Positions 45,884 to 55,714 of a DNA stretch of 64,000 nt are shown here, one piece after another. This stretch comes from Enterobacteriaceae bacterium 89. Its GTDB lineage: Bacteria; Pseudomonadota; Gammaproteobacteria; Enterobacterales; Enterobacteriaceae. Numbering within the stretch: position 1 is the first letter of the stretch; each line of letters opens with the position of its first letter. The position numbers and the translations under genes are program-made. The notes beneath the pieces are model-generated. The model searched no databases, was not told the origin of the DNA, and saw only the letters and a list, made by a program, of their open reading frames with translations. Location of the stretch: assembly GCA_014156375.1 (NCBI GenBank), contig RQJH01000003.1:558001-622000 (forward strand), given 5' to 3'.

Positions 45884-48253
45884 TCAACTCACTTCACACT
45901 CACTCATCATCCGCCAGTCTTTCGGTAAAACACGGGTTTCACCAACCACTTTAGCCATTGCGCTTCCACGAATATCCGCAGACGATAAACCCACCATGAA
46001 TTCAAACTCACCCGGTTCGACAATGCGCTTCCCATTTCGGGCGGTAAAATTCAGCATATCGACGGGAACCGTAAAGGTCAGAGTGGCGCTTTCACCCGCC
46101 AGCAGCTCCACCCGCTGGAACGCTTTCAGTTCTTTTAGCGGACGCACCATCGAGGCGACTTTATCGTGGACGTACAGCTGGATGACTTCGCTACCACGGC
46201 GCTCTCCCTGATTCGTTACGCTAAGACGCAACACAATTTCACCCTCAACGGACACTTCCTGAGTCAGTAATTCAGGCTCGCCGAGGGTGAAGTGCCCCCA
46301 GCCCTGACCGTAGCCGAACGGGTAGCGGCTGCCAAAATGGAACGCAAACGGCGTACCGCCGCTTTTCAGCTTGTGATTGTAGTAATACGGCATGGCCCCT
46401 GCGCTTTTCGGCACGCTAACCACCAGCCTCCCCTGTGGCTCAGCTTTTCCTGTCAGCACGTCGGCGATAGCCCAGCCGCCTTCCTGACCTGGAGCCCAGG
46501 CCATCAGCAGCGCAGCCACTTTATCTTCCAGCCCTTGCAGATTGTAAGGCCGCCCTCCGGTCATCACCACTACAACGGGTTTACCGGTAGCGACCAGTGC
46601 CTCCAGCAGTTGCTGCTGCACACCCGGTAGATTCAGAGAATCAGTGTCGGAACCTTCGCCGACAGTACCACTCTGAAATAGCCCGGCCAGATCGCCGACG
46701 CAGGCCACGATAATGTCGCTGTTTTGCGCTACACGGACTGCCGCCGGAATCATCGAGATATCCTGCGAGACAGGAGATTGTTGCATGGGCTTACCGCTGG
46801 TATCACCCGGGAAAACAGGCGCGCCGGCAACCCGTTTTTCAATAATATGGCATCCCTTGGCGTAGCTGACTCGGTCCTCTCCCAGCACCTGTCGAAGCGC
46901 TGTCAGAGGGGTTGTCACCTGCGACGTCTCCTCCAGCATATCGCTGATGATCAGATGCACCGGGAAGCTGTAGCCGCTTAGCAGCGCCAGAGGATCGTCC
47001 GCCGTCGGTCCAATGACGGCAACGCGAGGCGTTCCCTGAAGCGGAAGCACACCGTTGTTTTCCAGCAGGGTGAGCGAACGGGTAGCCACATCGCGCGCGG
47101 CCTGGCGCGTTCTGGCACTTTGTAACTCGATAACATCCGGATCGGCATAAGGCTGCTCAAATAAGCCAAGGCGGAATTTCTCCGTCAGCGTGCGGGCCAC
47201 GATTTCATCAACTTTACTCATCGATATCAGCCCACGCTCAACGGCTTCAGCCAGATGACGTGCGCAGTCGTCTTTCGGAAGCTCGACATCCAGCCCGGCG
47301 TTAAATGCCAGCGCCGCTGATTCCGCCGCATGGTGAGATACGCCATGATGCTGATGCAGCAAACTGACTCCGCCGTAATCCGCAACGATGATCCCGTCGA
47401 AGCCCCATTGCTCCCGTAGTACCTCCGTCAGCAGAAAATGATCGCTGTGCCCCGGCTGGTTATCGATGTCGTGATAGGCGGGCATCACCGATCCGGCATT
47501 GGCGAGTTTCACCGCCATTTCGAACGGCAGCAGAAAAGTGTCATTCAGTTCACAAAAGCCCAGATGCACTGGCGCATGATTTCGGGCCCCTTCGCTGAAG
47601 GAGTGGCCGACAAAGTGTTTGAGCGTTGCCAACACATCGCGTTTAGCGCCCTGCAAGCCTTCAACATAGGCGCAGGCCATGACGCCCACCAGCCACGGAT
47701 CTTCGCCAAAGGTTTCTTCCGTGCGCCCCCAGCGGACGTCACGTGAAACATCCAGCACCGGAGCCAACCCCTGATGGCAACCCACAGAGCGCAGCTCGTC
47801 GCCGATACAAACGGCAGCGTGGCGAACCAGATCCGGATCCCACGTTGAACCATAGTTCAGCGATGAAGGAAACAGCGCGGCATCCTTGCACAAAAGCCCC
47901 ACCAGGCACTCCTCGTGGAACAGCGCCGGAATGCCCAGCCGTGTCTCTTCCACCAGCATTTTTTGCAGACGGTTGGCTGCACGTACGCCCGTTCTTGCAT
48001 CAACGATGTGCGTCCCCAGTGGGCGTGTGATTTGCCCCACGCCGAGTTTCAGCCGCTCCTGCAACGACGCCTGTTCGGAAACTCCGGCAAACTCATCGCT
48101 CATATCCAAACGCTCGCGATGGTCGCCCTGTTCAGACAGCACCAGCCAGTAGGCGTGCATCTGGGCAAACTTCTCTTCGGGGGTCATTCGCGCCAGTAAA
48201 TCAGCGACGCGTTCAGCAACAGGACGTTGGGGATCTTGATAAACCGGGATCAT
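45884..48253 (-). CDS. Glycoside hydrolase family 3 beta-glucosidase/xylosidase-like
   Basis: 789 residues from ATG 48253, with AGGAG 5 nt upstream; the frame runs on to 48319 without support. GH3 N-terminal barrel with KHFVGHS, and nucleophile Asp in IIVADYGGV; GH3 C-terminal domain (AVIGPTADD onward) and fibronectin-III-like end (VTNQGERRGSEVIQLYV). No signal peptide, unlike periplasmic BglX, so it should be cytoplasmic. Substrate (beta-glucoside or beta-xyloside) is not evident. Not at this locus in E. coli. Confidence 0.88.
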   Translation of the reverse strand: MIPVYQDPQRPVAERVADLLARMTPEEKFAQMHAYWLVLSEQGDHRERLDMSDEFAGVSEQASLQERLKLGVGQITRPLGTHIVDARTGVRAANRLQKMLVEETRLGIPALFHEECLVGLLCKDAALFPSSLNYGSTWDPDLVRHAAVCIGDELRSVGCHQGLAPVLDVSRDVRWGRTEETFGEDPWLVGVMACAYVEGLQGAKRDVLATLKHFVGHSFSEGARNHAPVHLGFCELNDTFLLPFEMAVKLANAGSVMPAYHDIDNQPGHSDHFLLTEVLREQWGFDGIIVADYGGVSLLHQHHGVSHHAAESAALAFNAGLDVELPKDDCARHLAEAVERGLISMSKVDEIVARTLTEKFRLGLFEQPYADPDVIELQSARTRQAARDVATRSLTLLENNGVLPLQGTPRVAVIGPTADDPLALLSGYSFPVHLIISDMLEETSQVTTPLTALRQVLGEDRVSYAKGCHIIEKRVAGAPVFPGDTSGKPMQQSPVSQDISMIPAAVRVAQNSDIIVACVGDLAGLFQSGTVGEGSDTDSLNLPGVQQQLLEALVATGKPVVVVMTGGRPYNLQGLEDKVAALLMAWAPGQEGGWAIADVLTGKAEPQGRLVVSVPKSAGAMPYYYNHKLKSGGTPFAFHFGSRYPFGYGQGWGHFTLGEPELLTQEVSVEGEIVLRLSVTNQGERRGSEVIQLYVHDKVASMVRPLKELKAFQRVELLAGESATLTFTVPVDMLNFTARNGKRIVEPGEFEFMVGLSSADIRGSAMAKVVGETRVLPKDWRMMSECEVS

Positions 48254-48400
48254 GATGTCTCCTGAGTACGGGGAAATAGCATTGGCACTCAGTATTGGAA
48301 AGGGAGACGCGGTGAACAATTGCAGAATTGACCAGCAGATTTATGAAAATTTGTTTTTTACGCGGAGTGTGATCTGCCGCAAATCCCTGTGCAACAGACA

Positions 48401-48427
48401 AAAAAATCCCCGGACGATGCCGGGGAT
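48401..48427 (-). terminator. Rho-independent terminator of ppsA
   Basis: On the minus strand ATCCCCGG-CATCGT-CCGGGGAT followed by T-run, 11 bases after the ppsA stop: perfect 8-bp GC-rich stem. Confidence 0.93.
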
Positions 48428-48437
48428 CGGTCAGACC

Positions 48438-50807
48438 TTATTTGTTTAGTTCGGCCAGACTGAGCCAGGTTTGCACCACGGTGTCCGGGTTGAGGGACAG
48501 GCTATCGATACCCTCTTCCATCAGCCAGGCAGCAAAATCTTCGTGGTCCGAAGGCCCCTGTCCGCAGATGCCGACGTATTTACCTTGTTTCTTCGCCGCG
48601 CGAATCGACATCGACAGCAGCGCTTTCACCGCTTCGTTGCGCTCATCGAACAGCTCAGAGACCACGCCGGAATCGCGGTCCAGGCCCAGCGCCAGCTGCG
48701 TCATATCGTTGGAGCCGATGGAGAAGCCATCGAAGTGTTCAAGGAACTGCTCTGCCAGCAGGGCGTTGGACGGGATCTCACACATCATGATGATCTTAAG
48801 CCCGTTCTCACCGCGCTTCAGACCCTGACGCGCCAGCTCTTCCACCACGGCTTTCGCCTGATCGACGGTGCGCACGAACGGGATCATAATTTCCACGTTG
48901 GTGAGACCCATTTCGTTACGCACGTATTTAACGGCGTCACACTCCAGCGCGAAACAGTCGCGGAAGCTGTCAGAAACGTATCGGCCTGCGCCACGGAAGC
49001 CGAGCATCGGGTTCTCTTCTTCCGGCTCGTAGCGTTCGCCGCCCACCAGGTTGGCGTATTCGTTCGACTTAAAGTCAGACAGGCGGACAATCACGCGCTT
49101 CGGGTAAAACGCCGCGCCGAGCGTCGCAATACCTTCAGCCAGACGCCCGACGTAAAACGCTTTCGGCGAATCGTAGCCTTTCATCATTTCGCGAATTTCG
49201 TTCTGCAGCTTCGCGTCCTGGTCGTCAAATTCCAGCAGCGCACGCGGGTGAACGCCAATCATGCGGTTGATGATGAATTCCAGACGCGCCAGGCCTACGC
49301 CTTCGTTTGGCAGGCAGGCAAAATCGAACGCACGATCCGGGTTGCCGACGTTCATCATGATTTTCAGCGGCAGGTCAGGCATGGTATCGACGCTGGAGCT
49401 TTTCACGCTGAAATCGAGCATTTCGGCATAGACATAGCCGGTATCGCCCTCCGCACAGGAAACGGTGACTTTCTCGTCGTCCTTCATGCGCTCGGTAGCG
49501 TCGCCGCAGCCGACAACGGCCGGGATCCCCAGTTCACGCGCAATGATCGCCGCGTGACAGGTACGGCCACCGCGGTTGGTGACAATCGCCGCCGCTTTTT
49601 TCATGATCGGTTCCCAGTCCGGGTCGGTCATGTCGGTGACCAGCACGTCGCCCGGCTGAATGCGGTTCATTTCGCTGATATCGTGAATAACCTTCACCGG
49701 ACCTGCGCCAATGCGATGGCCGATAGCGCGTCCTTCAGCGATGATTTTGCCCTGTGAATGCAGGGTGTAACGCTCCATCACCTGGCCGCGAGAGCGGACG
49801 GTTTCCGGACGAGCCTGAACGATAAACAGCTTGCCGGTATGACCGTCTTTTGCCCACTCGATGTCCATTGGACGACCGTAGTGTTTTTCAATCTGCACCG
49901 CCTGTTTTGCCAGCTCCTGCACTTCCGCATCGGTCAGCGAGAAGCGGTCGCGGTCGGCCTGTGGTACATCTTCAATTTTGACCTGCTTGCCGTGCTCCTG
50001 AGTTGGCGCATAGACCATACGGATTTTTTTCGACCCCATGGTACGACGCACAATCGCCGGGCGATCGGCTGCAAGCGTAGGTTTGTGGACGTAGAACTCA
50101 TCCGGGTTCACCGCGCCCTGCACCACCATTTCGCCTAGGCCAAAGGCAGAGGTGATAAACACCACCTGATCGAAACCAGATTCTGTATCGATGGAGAACA
50201 TCACGCCGGAAGATGCGAGGTCCGAACGCACCATACGCTGAACGCCCGCGGAGAGCGCAACGCCACGATGGTCGTAGCCCTGGTGCACGCGGTAAGAAAT
50301 GGCGCGGTCGTTGAACAGGGAGGCAAACACGTGCTTAATCGCTACCAGCACGGCGTCGTAGCCCTGCACGTTGAGGAAGGTTTCCTGTTGGCCCGCGAAG
50401 GAAGCATCGGGCATATCTTCCGCCGTTGCAGAAGAACGCACGGCAAAGGATGCTTCGGCATCGTCAGAGGAGAGCTGATTGTAGGCCTCATGGACGGCTT
50501 TTTCCAGCTCAGGCTGGAATGGCGTATCGATGATCCACTGGCGAATTTGTGCCCCGGCTTTCGCCAGCGCGGAGATATCGTCAATGTCGGTCTCATCCAG
50601 CAGTTCATAGATGCGCTGGTTAACACCGCTCTGGTCGAGGAACTGATTGAAGGCATCAGCCGTGGTGGCAAACCCGTTCGGGACAGACACGCCCAAATCG
50701 GACAGATTAGTGATCATTTCACCCAGGGAAGCATTTTTGCCCCCAACGCTGTCTACATCATTCATGCCGAGTTGGTTGTACCAAAGCACCAGAGCATTGT
50801 CAGACAT
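48438..50807 (-). CDS. ppsA: Phosphoenolpyruvate synthase
   Basis: 789 residues from the ATG at 50807 (AGGA is 9 nt upstream; the ATG at 50816 abuts it). N-terminal ATP/pyruvate-binding domain ([20 protein letters not shown]), swivelling phospho-His domain ([15 protein letters not shown]), and C-terminal PEP/pyruvate barrel ([19 protein letters not shown]). Converts pyruvate and ATP to PEP, AMP and phosphate in gluconeogenesis. A Cra site lies 91 bp upstream, and the divergent ppsR product controls its activity. Confidence 0.97.
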   Translation of the reverse strand: MSDNALVLWYNQLGMNDVDSVGGKNASLGEMITNLSDLGVSVPNGFATTADAFNQFLDQSGVNQRIYELLDETDIDDISALAKAGAQIRQWIIDTPFQPELEKAVHEAYNQLSSDDAEASFAVRSSATAEDMPDASFAGQQETFLNVQGYDAVLVAIKHVFASLFNDRAISYRVHQGYDHRGVALSAGVQRMVRSDLASSGVMFSIDTESGFDQVVFITSAFGLGEMVVQGAVNPDEFYVHKPTLAADRPAIVRRTMGSKKIRMVYAPTQEHGKQVKIEDVPQADRDRFSLTDAEVQELAKQAVQIEKHYGRPMDIEWAKDGHTGKLFIVQARPETVRSRGQVMERYTLHSQGKIIAEGRAIGHRIGAGPVKVIHDISEMNRIQPGDVLVTDMTDPDWEPIMKKAAAIVTNRGGRTCHAAIIARELGIPAVVGCGDATERMKDDEKVTVSCAEGDTGYVYAEMLDFSVKSSSVDTMPDLPLKIMMNVGNPDRAFDFACLPNEGVGLARLEFIINRMIGVHPRALLEFDDQDAKLQNEIREMMKGYDSPKAFYVGRLAEGIATLGAAFYPKRVIVRLSDFKSNEYANLVGGERYEPEEENPMLGFRGAGRYVSDSFRDCFALECDAVKYVRNEMGLTNVEIMIPFVRTVDQAKAVVEELARQGLKRGENGLKIIMMCEIPSNALLAEQFLEHFDGFSIGSNDMTQLALGLDRDSGVVSELFDERNEAVKALLSMSIRAAKKQGKYVGICGQGPSDHEDFAAWLMEEGIDSLSLNPDTVVQTWLSLAELNK

Positions 50808-50898
50808 CGTACCCATTCCTTTCAGTAATTAAGAAAAGTGCCAGAAACATCACTGGCTTCGTTATTTACTCTGCCATAATTAGGCGTTATGAAAAAAC

Positions 50899-50914
50899 GG
50901 TGAATCGTTCAAGC
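50899..50914. promoter_or_regulatory. Cra (FruR) site of ppsA
   Basis: GGTGAATCGTTCAAGC matches the Cra consensus TGAATCGATTCA closely. Cra activates ppsA in E. coli from an upstream site. The rest of 50808-51145 is an A+T-rich divergent promoter region with no gene. Confidence 0.75.
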
Positions 50915-51145
50915 AAATTATTTTTTCTGTTTTTCAGACAGATCCTTCTCAGCCCATAACTCTATGATTTATCAGAATTCCCACACAAACCAGCGGTCTA
51001 TAGCTCAATCTGGAAAAATGAATGCCCCTTTTCATTAAAAATAAAAATAGCGTTTCATTTTTTAAAAAGAGACAACAATAACCAGTTTGTGATTAAAATA
51101 AACAGAAGCTTCAGCGAATTAACTTAACCCTACCGGATGGTCAAA

Positions 51146-51979
51146 ATGGATAATGCTGTCGATCGCCACGTATTTTATATTTCTGACGGGACGGCGATCA
51201 CCGCCGAGGTGCTCGGCCACGCGGTGATGTCGCAGTTTCCGGTGTCGGTGAACAGCATCACCCTGCCGTTTGTCGAAACCGAAAGCCGTGCCAAAGCGGT
51301 CAAAGAGCAGATTGACGCCATTTTCCAGCAAACCGGCATTCGTCCGCTGGTGTTTTATTCCATCGTCTTACCGGAGATCCGCGCCATCATTTTGCAGTGC
51401 GAAGGCTTCTGTCAGGACATTGTTCAGGCTCTGGTCGCCCCGCTTCAGCAGGAACTCAAGCTGGAGCCCACGCCGATTGCCCATCGCACGCACGGTCTGA
51501 CGCCAGGCAACCTCACCAAATATGACGCACGTATCGCCGCCATTGATTACACACTTGCGCACGATGACGGCATTTCGCTGCGTAATCTCGATCAGGCACA
51601 GGTGATTTTACTTGGCGTTTCCCGCTGTGGAAAAACCCCCACCAGCCTGTATCTGGCGATGCAATTTGGTATTCGCGCCGCCAACTATCCGTTTATCGCC
51701 GACGATATGGATAATCTGGTATTGCCCGCCGCGCTGAAACCGCTACAGCACAAATTATTCGGACTGACGATCAATCCGGAACGCCTGGCCGCGATCCGCG
51801 AAGAGCGCCGCGAAAACAGCCGCTACGCCTCCATGCGCCAGTGCCGAATGGAAGTCACGGAAGTGGAAGCGCTGTATCGCAAAAATCAGATCCCATGGCT
51901 CAACAGCACCAACTATTCGGTGGAAGAGATTGCCACCAAGATCCTCGACATTATGGGACTCAGCCGTCGCATGTACTAA
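51146..51979 (+). CDS. ppsR: PEP synthase regulatory protein PpsR
   Basis: 277 residues from ATG 51146, the E. coli start, three codons after the first ATG. DUF299 bifunctional kinase/phosphorylase with P-loop [15 protein letters not shown]. It inactivates PpsA by ADP-dependent phosphorylation of a Thr beside the catalytic His, and reactivates it by Pi-dependent phosphorolysis. Divergent from ppsA. Its stop codon lies inside the aroH trp operator. Confidence 0.95.
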   Translation: MDNAVDRHVFYISDGTAITAEVLGHAVMSQFPVSVNSITLPFVETESRAKAVKEQIDAIFQQTGIRPLVFYSIVLPEIRAIILQCEGFCQDIVQALVAPLQQELKLEPTPIAHRTHGLTPGNLTKYDARIAAIDYTLAHDDGISLRNLDQAQVILLGVSRCGKTPTSLYLAMQFGIRAANYPFIADDMDNLVLPAALKPLQHKLFGLTINPERLAAIREERRENSRYASMRQCRMEVTEVEALYRKNQIPWLNSTNYSVEEIATKILDIMGLSRRMY

Positions 51980-51990
51980 TACACTAGTAC
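51973..51990. promoter_or_regulatory. TrpR operator of aroH
   Basis: GTACTAATACACTAGTAC is near-palindromic and matches the trp operator consensus GTACTAGTTAACTAGTAC at 15 of 18 positions. It overlaps the last codons and stop of ppsR (51977-51979), 143 bp before aroH. TrpR represses aroH in E. coli. Confidence 0.85.
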
Positions 51991-52132
51991 AATGCATTCA
52001 AATGAGGTAAGATTTGCTGCGTAATTAGATGTACGTCACATTCTGCCTTGAATAAACCAGGGATTGGTTTAAGGTGATGCGCATCACTTCCGGCATTTTG
52101 GCCGCTGAAGCAACCCAATTCTGAGAATCCTG

Positions 52133-53179
52133 ATGAACAAAACTGATGAACTGCGTTCGGCGCGCATCGACAGCCTGGTAACGCCTGCCGAACTGGCTCA
52201 GCGCCACCCGGTTTCCGCTGAAGTGGCAAGCCACGTCACCGCTTCACGCCGCCGCATTGAAAAAATCCTTAACGGTGAAGATAAACGCCTGCTGGTGGTT
52301 GTTGGCCCCTGCTCCATCCACGATCTGGATGCAGCGATGGACTACGCACGCCGTTTACAGGAGCTGCGTGAAAAGCACCAGTCGCGCCTTGAAATTGTGA
52401 TGCGCACCTACTTTGAAAAGCCGCGCACCGTTGTTGGCTGGAAAGGCCTGATTTCCGATCCCGATCTCAACGGCAGCTATCGCGTTAACCACGGCATTGA
52501 GCTGGCACGCAAGCTGCTGCTGCAGGTCAACGAGCTGGGCGTTCCGACGGCCACTGAGTTTCTCGATATGGTGACCGGACAGTTTATCGCCGACCTTATC
52601 AGCTGGGGCGCAATTGGCGCTCGCACCACCGAAAGCCAGATCCACCGCGAAATGGCTTCTGCGCTCTCCTGCCCGGTTGGTTTTAAAAATGGCACCGACG
52701 GTAATACCCGCATTGCGGTGGATGCGATCCGCGCCGCCCGCGCCAGCCACATGTTCCTGTCGCCGGACAAAAGCGGCCAGATGACCATCTACCAGACCAG
52801 CGGTAATCCTTACGGTCACATCATCATGCGCGGCGGTAAGAAGCCAAACTACCATGCCGCCGATTTGGCTGTGGCCTGCGATACGCTGCATGAGTTCGAT
52901 TTACCCGAACATCTGGTGGTGGATTTCAGCCACGGTAACTGCCAGAAACAGCATCGCCGCCAGTTGGAAGTATGTGATGATATCTGTCAGCAGATCCGCA
53001 ACGGGTCTACGGCGATCGCCGGAATCATGGCCGAAAGTTTCCTGCGCGAAGGCACGCAGAAAATTGTCGCCGGGCAGCCGCTGGTTTACGGCCAATCGAT
53101 CACCGACCCTTGCCTGAGCTGGGAAGATACCGAAGTGCTGCTGGAAAAATTGTCTTCGGCTATTGATACCCGCTTCTGA
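52133..53179 (+). CDS. aroH: Tryptophan-sensitive DAHP synthase
   Basis: 348 residues. Condenses PEP and erythrose 4-phosphate to DAHP, first step of the shikimate pathway. The class I signature VVGPCSIHD, KPRTVVGWKG, IGARTTESQIHRE and DFSHGNCQKQH (with the metal-ligand His) are intact. Length and sequence match E. coli AroH, the Trp-inhibited isozyme; a TrpR operator lies upstream. Confidence 0.96.
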   Translation: MNKTDELRSARIDSLVTPAELAQRHPVSAEVASHVTASRRRIEKILNGEDKRLLVVVGPCSIHDLDAAMDYARRLQELREKHQSRLEIVMRTYFEKPRTVVGWKGLISDPDLNGSYRVNHGIELARKLLLQVNELGVPTATEFLDMVTGQFIADLISWGAIGARTTESQIHREMASALSCPVGFKNGTDGNTRIAVDAIRAARASHMFLSPDKSGQMTIYQTSGNPYGHIIMRGGKKPNYHAADLAVACDTLHEFDLPEHLVVDFSHGNCQKQHRRQLEVCDDICQQIRNGSTAIAGIMAESFLREGTQKIVAGQPLVYGQSITDPCLSWEDTEVLLEKLSSAIDTRF

Positions 53180-53205
53180 GTTTTATCCCCGGGTTGAGCT
53201 TCGCT

Positions 53206-53291
53206 TGCCCGGTGGCGCTTTCGCTTACCGGACCTACAAGTCTATCTCCATTTTTCCCGTAGGCCCGTGCAAGCGAAAGCGCCGCCGGGCA
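53206..53291. repeat. Pair of inverted REP elements (BIME)
   Basis: TGCCCGGTGGCGC... (53206-53237, ending ACCGGACCTAC) and its inverted copy GTAGGCCCGTGCAAGCG... (53259-53291, ending GCCGCCGGGCA) face each other across 21 bp, the classical layout of bacterial interspersed mosaic elements. They follow aroH and can stabilise its mRNA 3' end. Confidence 0.85.
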
Positions 53292-53375
53292 ATATCATTT
53301 GCCCTCTGCAACATCTCTTTTTTGATCCAGTCACTTATTTTTCACAAAAGGGCTTGCTGTGTTTTTTGATTTGTT

Positions 53376-53394
53376 GATAATGATTATCATTGTT
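53376..53394 (+). promoter_or_regulatory. Fur box of the haem uptake locus
   Basis: GATAATGATTATCATTGTT matches the Fur consensus GATAATGATAATCATTATC at 17 of 19 positions. It lies 25 bp before the chosen hemP start; this placement also argues against a longer hemP reading frame that would run through it. Confidence 0.88.
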
Positions 53395-53418
53395 ACATTG
53401 ATTTCCATTTTTAACATT

Positions 53419-53604
53419 ATGACATCTCTGGACACGACTTCCGTTACGGAAAAAACAAATCATAAGCCCCATCCTCAACAGGGCGATCGCCGCATTAGCA
53501 GTCAGTCTCTGCTGGGCGCGGAAGGCCGGATCATCATCGAACATGATGGTCAGCATTACCTGTTACGGCAGACCCATGCCGGAAAACTGATCCTGACAAA
53601 ATAA
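53419..53604 (+). CDS. hemP: Hemin uptake protein HemP
   Basis: 61 residues starting MTSLDTTSVTEKTNHK. The conserved HemP core is RRISSQSLLGAEG, IIEHDGQHYLLRQT and AGKLILTK, as in E. coli YdiE. The open frame extends to 53359, but the Fur box sits there. First gene of the haem operon, needed for full hmuR expression in some relatives. Small, probably cytoplasmic. Confidence 0.85.
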   Translation: MTSLDTTSVTEKTNHKPHPQQGDRRISSQSLLGAEGRIIIEHDGQHYLLRQTHAGKLILTK

Positions 53605-53687
53605 CGCTTTACCACATCATATTTCGCCAGCCACCCAGGACTTAATGCCGAGGCAGCCAGCGCTTTTCACTTCTTATGGAGAGTTGC

Positions 53688-55667
53688 ATGCTACACCTGC
53701 ATTCCGCGTCGCTGCGTCCATCTCTGGTCGCCCTGGCTGTTTTCGGCGCTATCACCACTCCGGCTTTTGCCGCTTCTGAACAAATGACCGTGACGGCAAC
53801 CGGTAACGAACGCAGCGCGTTTGAGGCGCCGATGATGGTGACCGTCATTGATGCCGATACCCCTGAAGGCCAGACGGCCAGCTCCGCCGCCGATATGCTG
53901 CGCCAGGTGCCGGGTTTGACGATCGACGGTACGGGCCGCACCAACGGTCAGGACGTTAATCTGCGCGGCTACGACCGTCGCGGCGTGCTGGTGCTGGTAG
54001 ACGGCATTCGCCAGGGAACGGATACCGGGCATCTCAACAGCACTTTCCTCGATCCGGCGCTGATCAAACGTATTGAAGTCGTTCGTGGTCCATCAGCCCT
54101 GCTGTATGGGAGCGGTGCACTGGGCGGTGTGATTTCCTATGACACCGTTGACGCAGCCGATTTACTGCGTGCGGGTCAGAACAGCGGCTACCGTGTGTTT
54201 GGCACCGGTGGCACCGGCGATCACAGTCTGGGAATGGGTGCCAGCGCGTTTGGCCGTACCGACAGTCTGGACGGCGTGGTGTCCTGGTCCAGCCGCGATC
54301 GTGGCGATTTGAAGCAAAGCGATGGTTTTACCGCACCGAACGATGAAAGCATCAGCAACTTCCTCGCTAAGGGCAGCTGGAAAATCGATCCGGCGCAAAA
54401 ACTGAGCGGCTCCGTGCGTTATTACAACAACGCTGCCCAGGAGCCGAAAAACCCGCAAACACCTGCCGCCTCTGACAGCAGCAACCCGATGACCGATCGC
54501 TCGACCATTCAGCGCGATGCCCAGATGACTTACAACATCGCACCTGCAGGCAACGACTGGCTGAATGCCGACGTTAAGGCTTACTGGTCTGAAGTCCGTA
54601 TCAACGCAGAAAACCTGGACAGCTCCGGCGAGTTCCGCAAGCAGACCACCACCGGCGGGAAGGCCGAGAACCGTACCCGTCTGTTCAGCGACAGCTTTGC
54701 TTCTCACCTGCTGACCTACGGCGGTGAATATTATCGTCAGGAACAAAATCCAGGTGGCGTAACGACCGGTTTCCCGGACGCGCGCATTAACTTCAGCTCT
54801 GGCTGGCTTCAGGATGAAATCACGCTGCGCGATCTGCCAGTAACGCTGCTTGGCGGCACACGCTACGACAACTATCGCGGCAGCAGCGATGGCTATAAAG
54901 ATGTTGATGCCGACAAATGGTCATCCCGTGCGGGCCTGACCGTGACTCCGGCCGACTGGCTGATGCTGTTTGGCTCCTACGCTCAGGCGTTCCGCGCGCC
55001 GACCATGGGCGAGATGTACAACGATGCGAAGCACTTCTCCATCGGCAGGTTCTACACCAACTACTGGGTGCCAAACCCGAACCTGCGTCCGGAAACCAAT
55101 GAAACCCAGGAATACGGTTTTGGCCTGCGTTTCGACAACTTGCTGATGGCGAACGACGGCCTTGAGTTCAAAGCCAGCTACTTTGACACCAATGCCAAAG
55201 ACTACATCACCACTTCCGTCGATTTTGCCAAAGCGACCACCACGTCGATCAACGTGCCGAATGCCAAGATCTGGGGCTGGGACGTGATGACCAAATATAG
55301 CGCAGACCTGTTCAGCCTCGATGTTGCCTACAACCGCACCCGTGGCAAGGACACCGACACCGGCGACTGGCTGACCAGCATTAATCCGGACACCGTGACC
55401 TCTCGTCTTGATGTTCCAGTGGCGCAAAGCGGCTTCTCTGTCGGCTGGGTGGGTACTTTTGCTGCTGACACCAAAAACATCAGCACCACGCCGCAGGCAG
55501 GTTATGGTGTGAACGACTTTTACGTCAGCTACAAAGGCCAGCAGCAGTTCAGCGGCCTGACCACCTCGCTGGTGTTCGGTAACGCCTTCGACAAACAATA
55601 TTACTCGCCGCAGGGCATCCCTCAGGATGGCCGCAACGGCAAAATTTTCGTGAGTTATCAGTGGTAA
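53688..55667 (+). CDS. hmuR: TonB-dependent haem receptor HmuR
   Basis: 659 residues from ATG 53688 (GGAG 6 nt upstream; the ATG at 53676 overlaps that site). Signal peptide ending TTPAFAASEQM; TonB box-like EQMTVTATG; plug domain with RGYDRRGVLVLVDGIRQG; 22-strand barrel with the haem-receptor boxes FRAPTMGEMYND and NPNLRPET; C terminus VSYQW as in outer-membrane proteins. Close to HemR/HmuR of Yersinia. Transports haem with TonB-ExbBD. Confidence 0.95.
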   Translation: MLHLHSASLRPSLVALAVFGAITTPAFAASEQMTVTATGNERSAFEAPMMVTVIDADTPEGQTASSAADMLRQVPGLTIDGTGRTNGQDVNLRGYDRRGVLVLVDGIRQGTDTGHLNSTFLDPALIKRIEVVRGPSALLYGSGALGGVISYDTVDAADLLRAGQNSGYRVFGTGGTGDHSLGMGASAFGRTDSLDGVVSWSSRDRGDLKQSDGFTAPNDESISNFLAKGSWKIDPAQKLSGSVRYYNNAAQEPKNPQTPAASDSSNPMTDRSTIQRDAQMTYNIAPAGNDWLNADVKAYWSEVRINAENLDSSGEFRKQTTTGGKAENRTRLFSDSFASHLLTYGGEYYRQEQNPGGVTTGFPDARINFSSGWLQDEITLRDLPVTLLGGTRYDNYRGSSDGYKDVDADKWSSRAGLTVTPADWLMLFGSYAQAFRAPTMGEMYNDAKHFSIGRFYTNYWVPNPNLRPETNETQEYGFGLRFDNLLMANDGLEFKASYFDTNAKDYITTSVDFAKATTTSINVPNAKIWGWDVMTKYSADLFSLDVAYNRTRGKDTDTGDWLTSINPDTVTSRLDVPVAQSGFSVGWVGTFAADTKNISTTPQAGYGVNDFYVSYKGQQQFSGLTTSLVFGNAFDKQYYSPQGIPQDGRNGKIFVSYQW

Positions 55668-55714
55668 CCACCCGGCCCCGGTTCGCCGGGGCGTTTAACT
55701 GGAAGGAAGAAATA

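Noticed and set aside
48471..49757. Open frame of 428 codons antisense to ppsA
   Set aside because: Shadow of a highly expressed conserved gene; no initiation signals.
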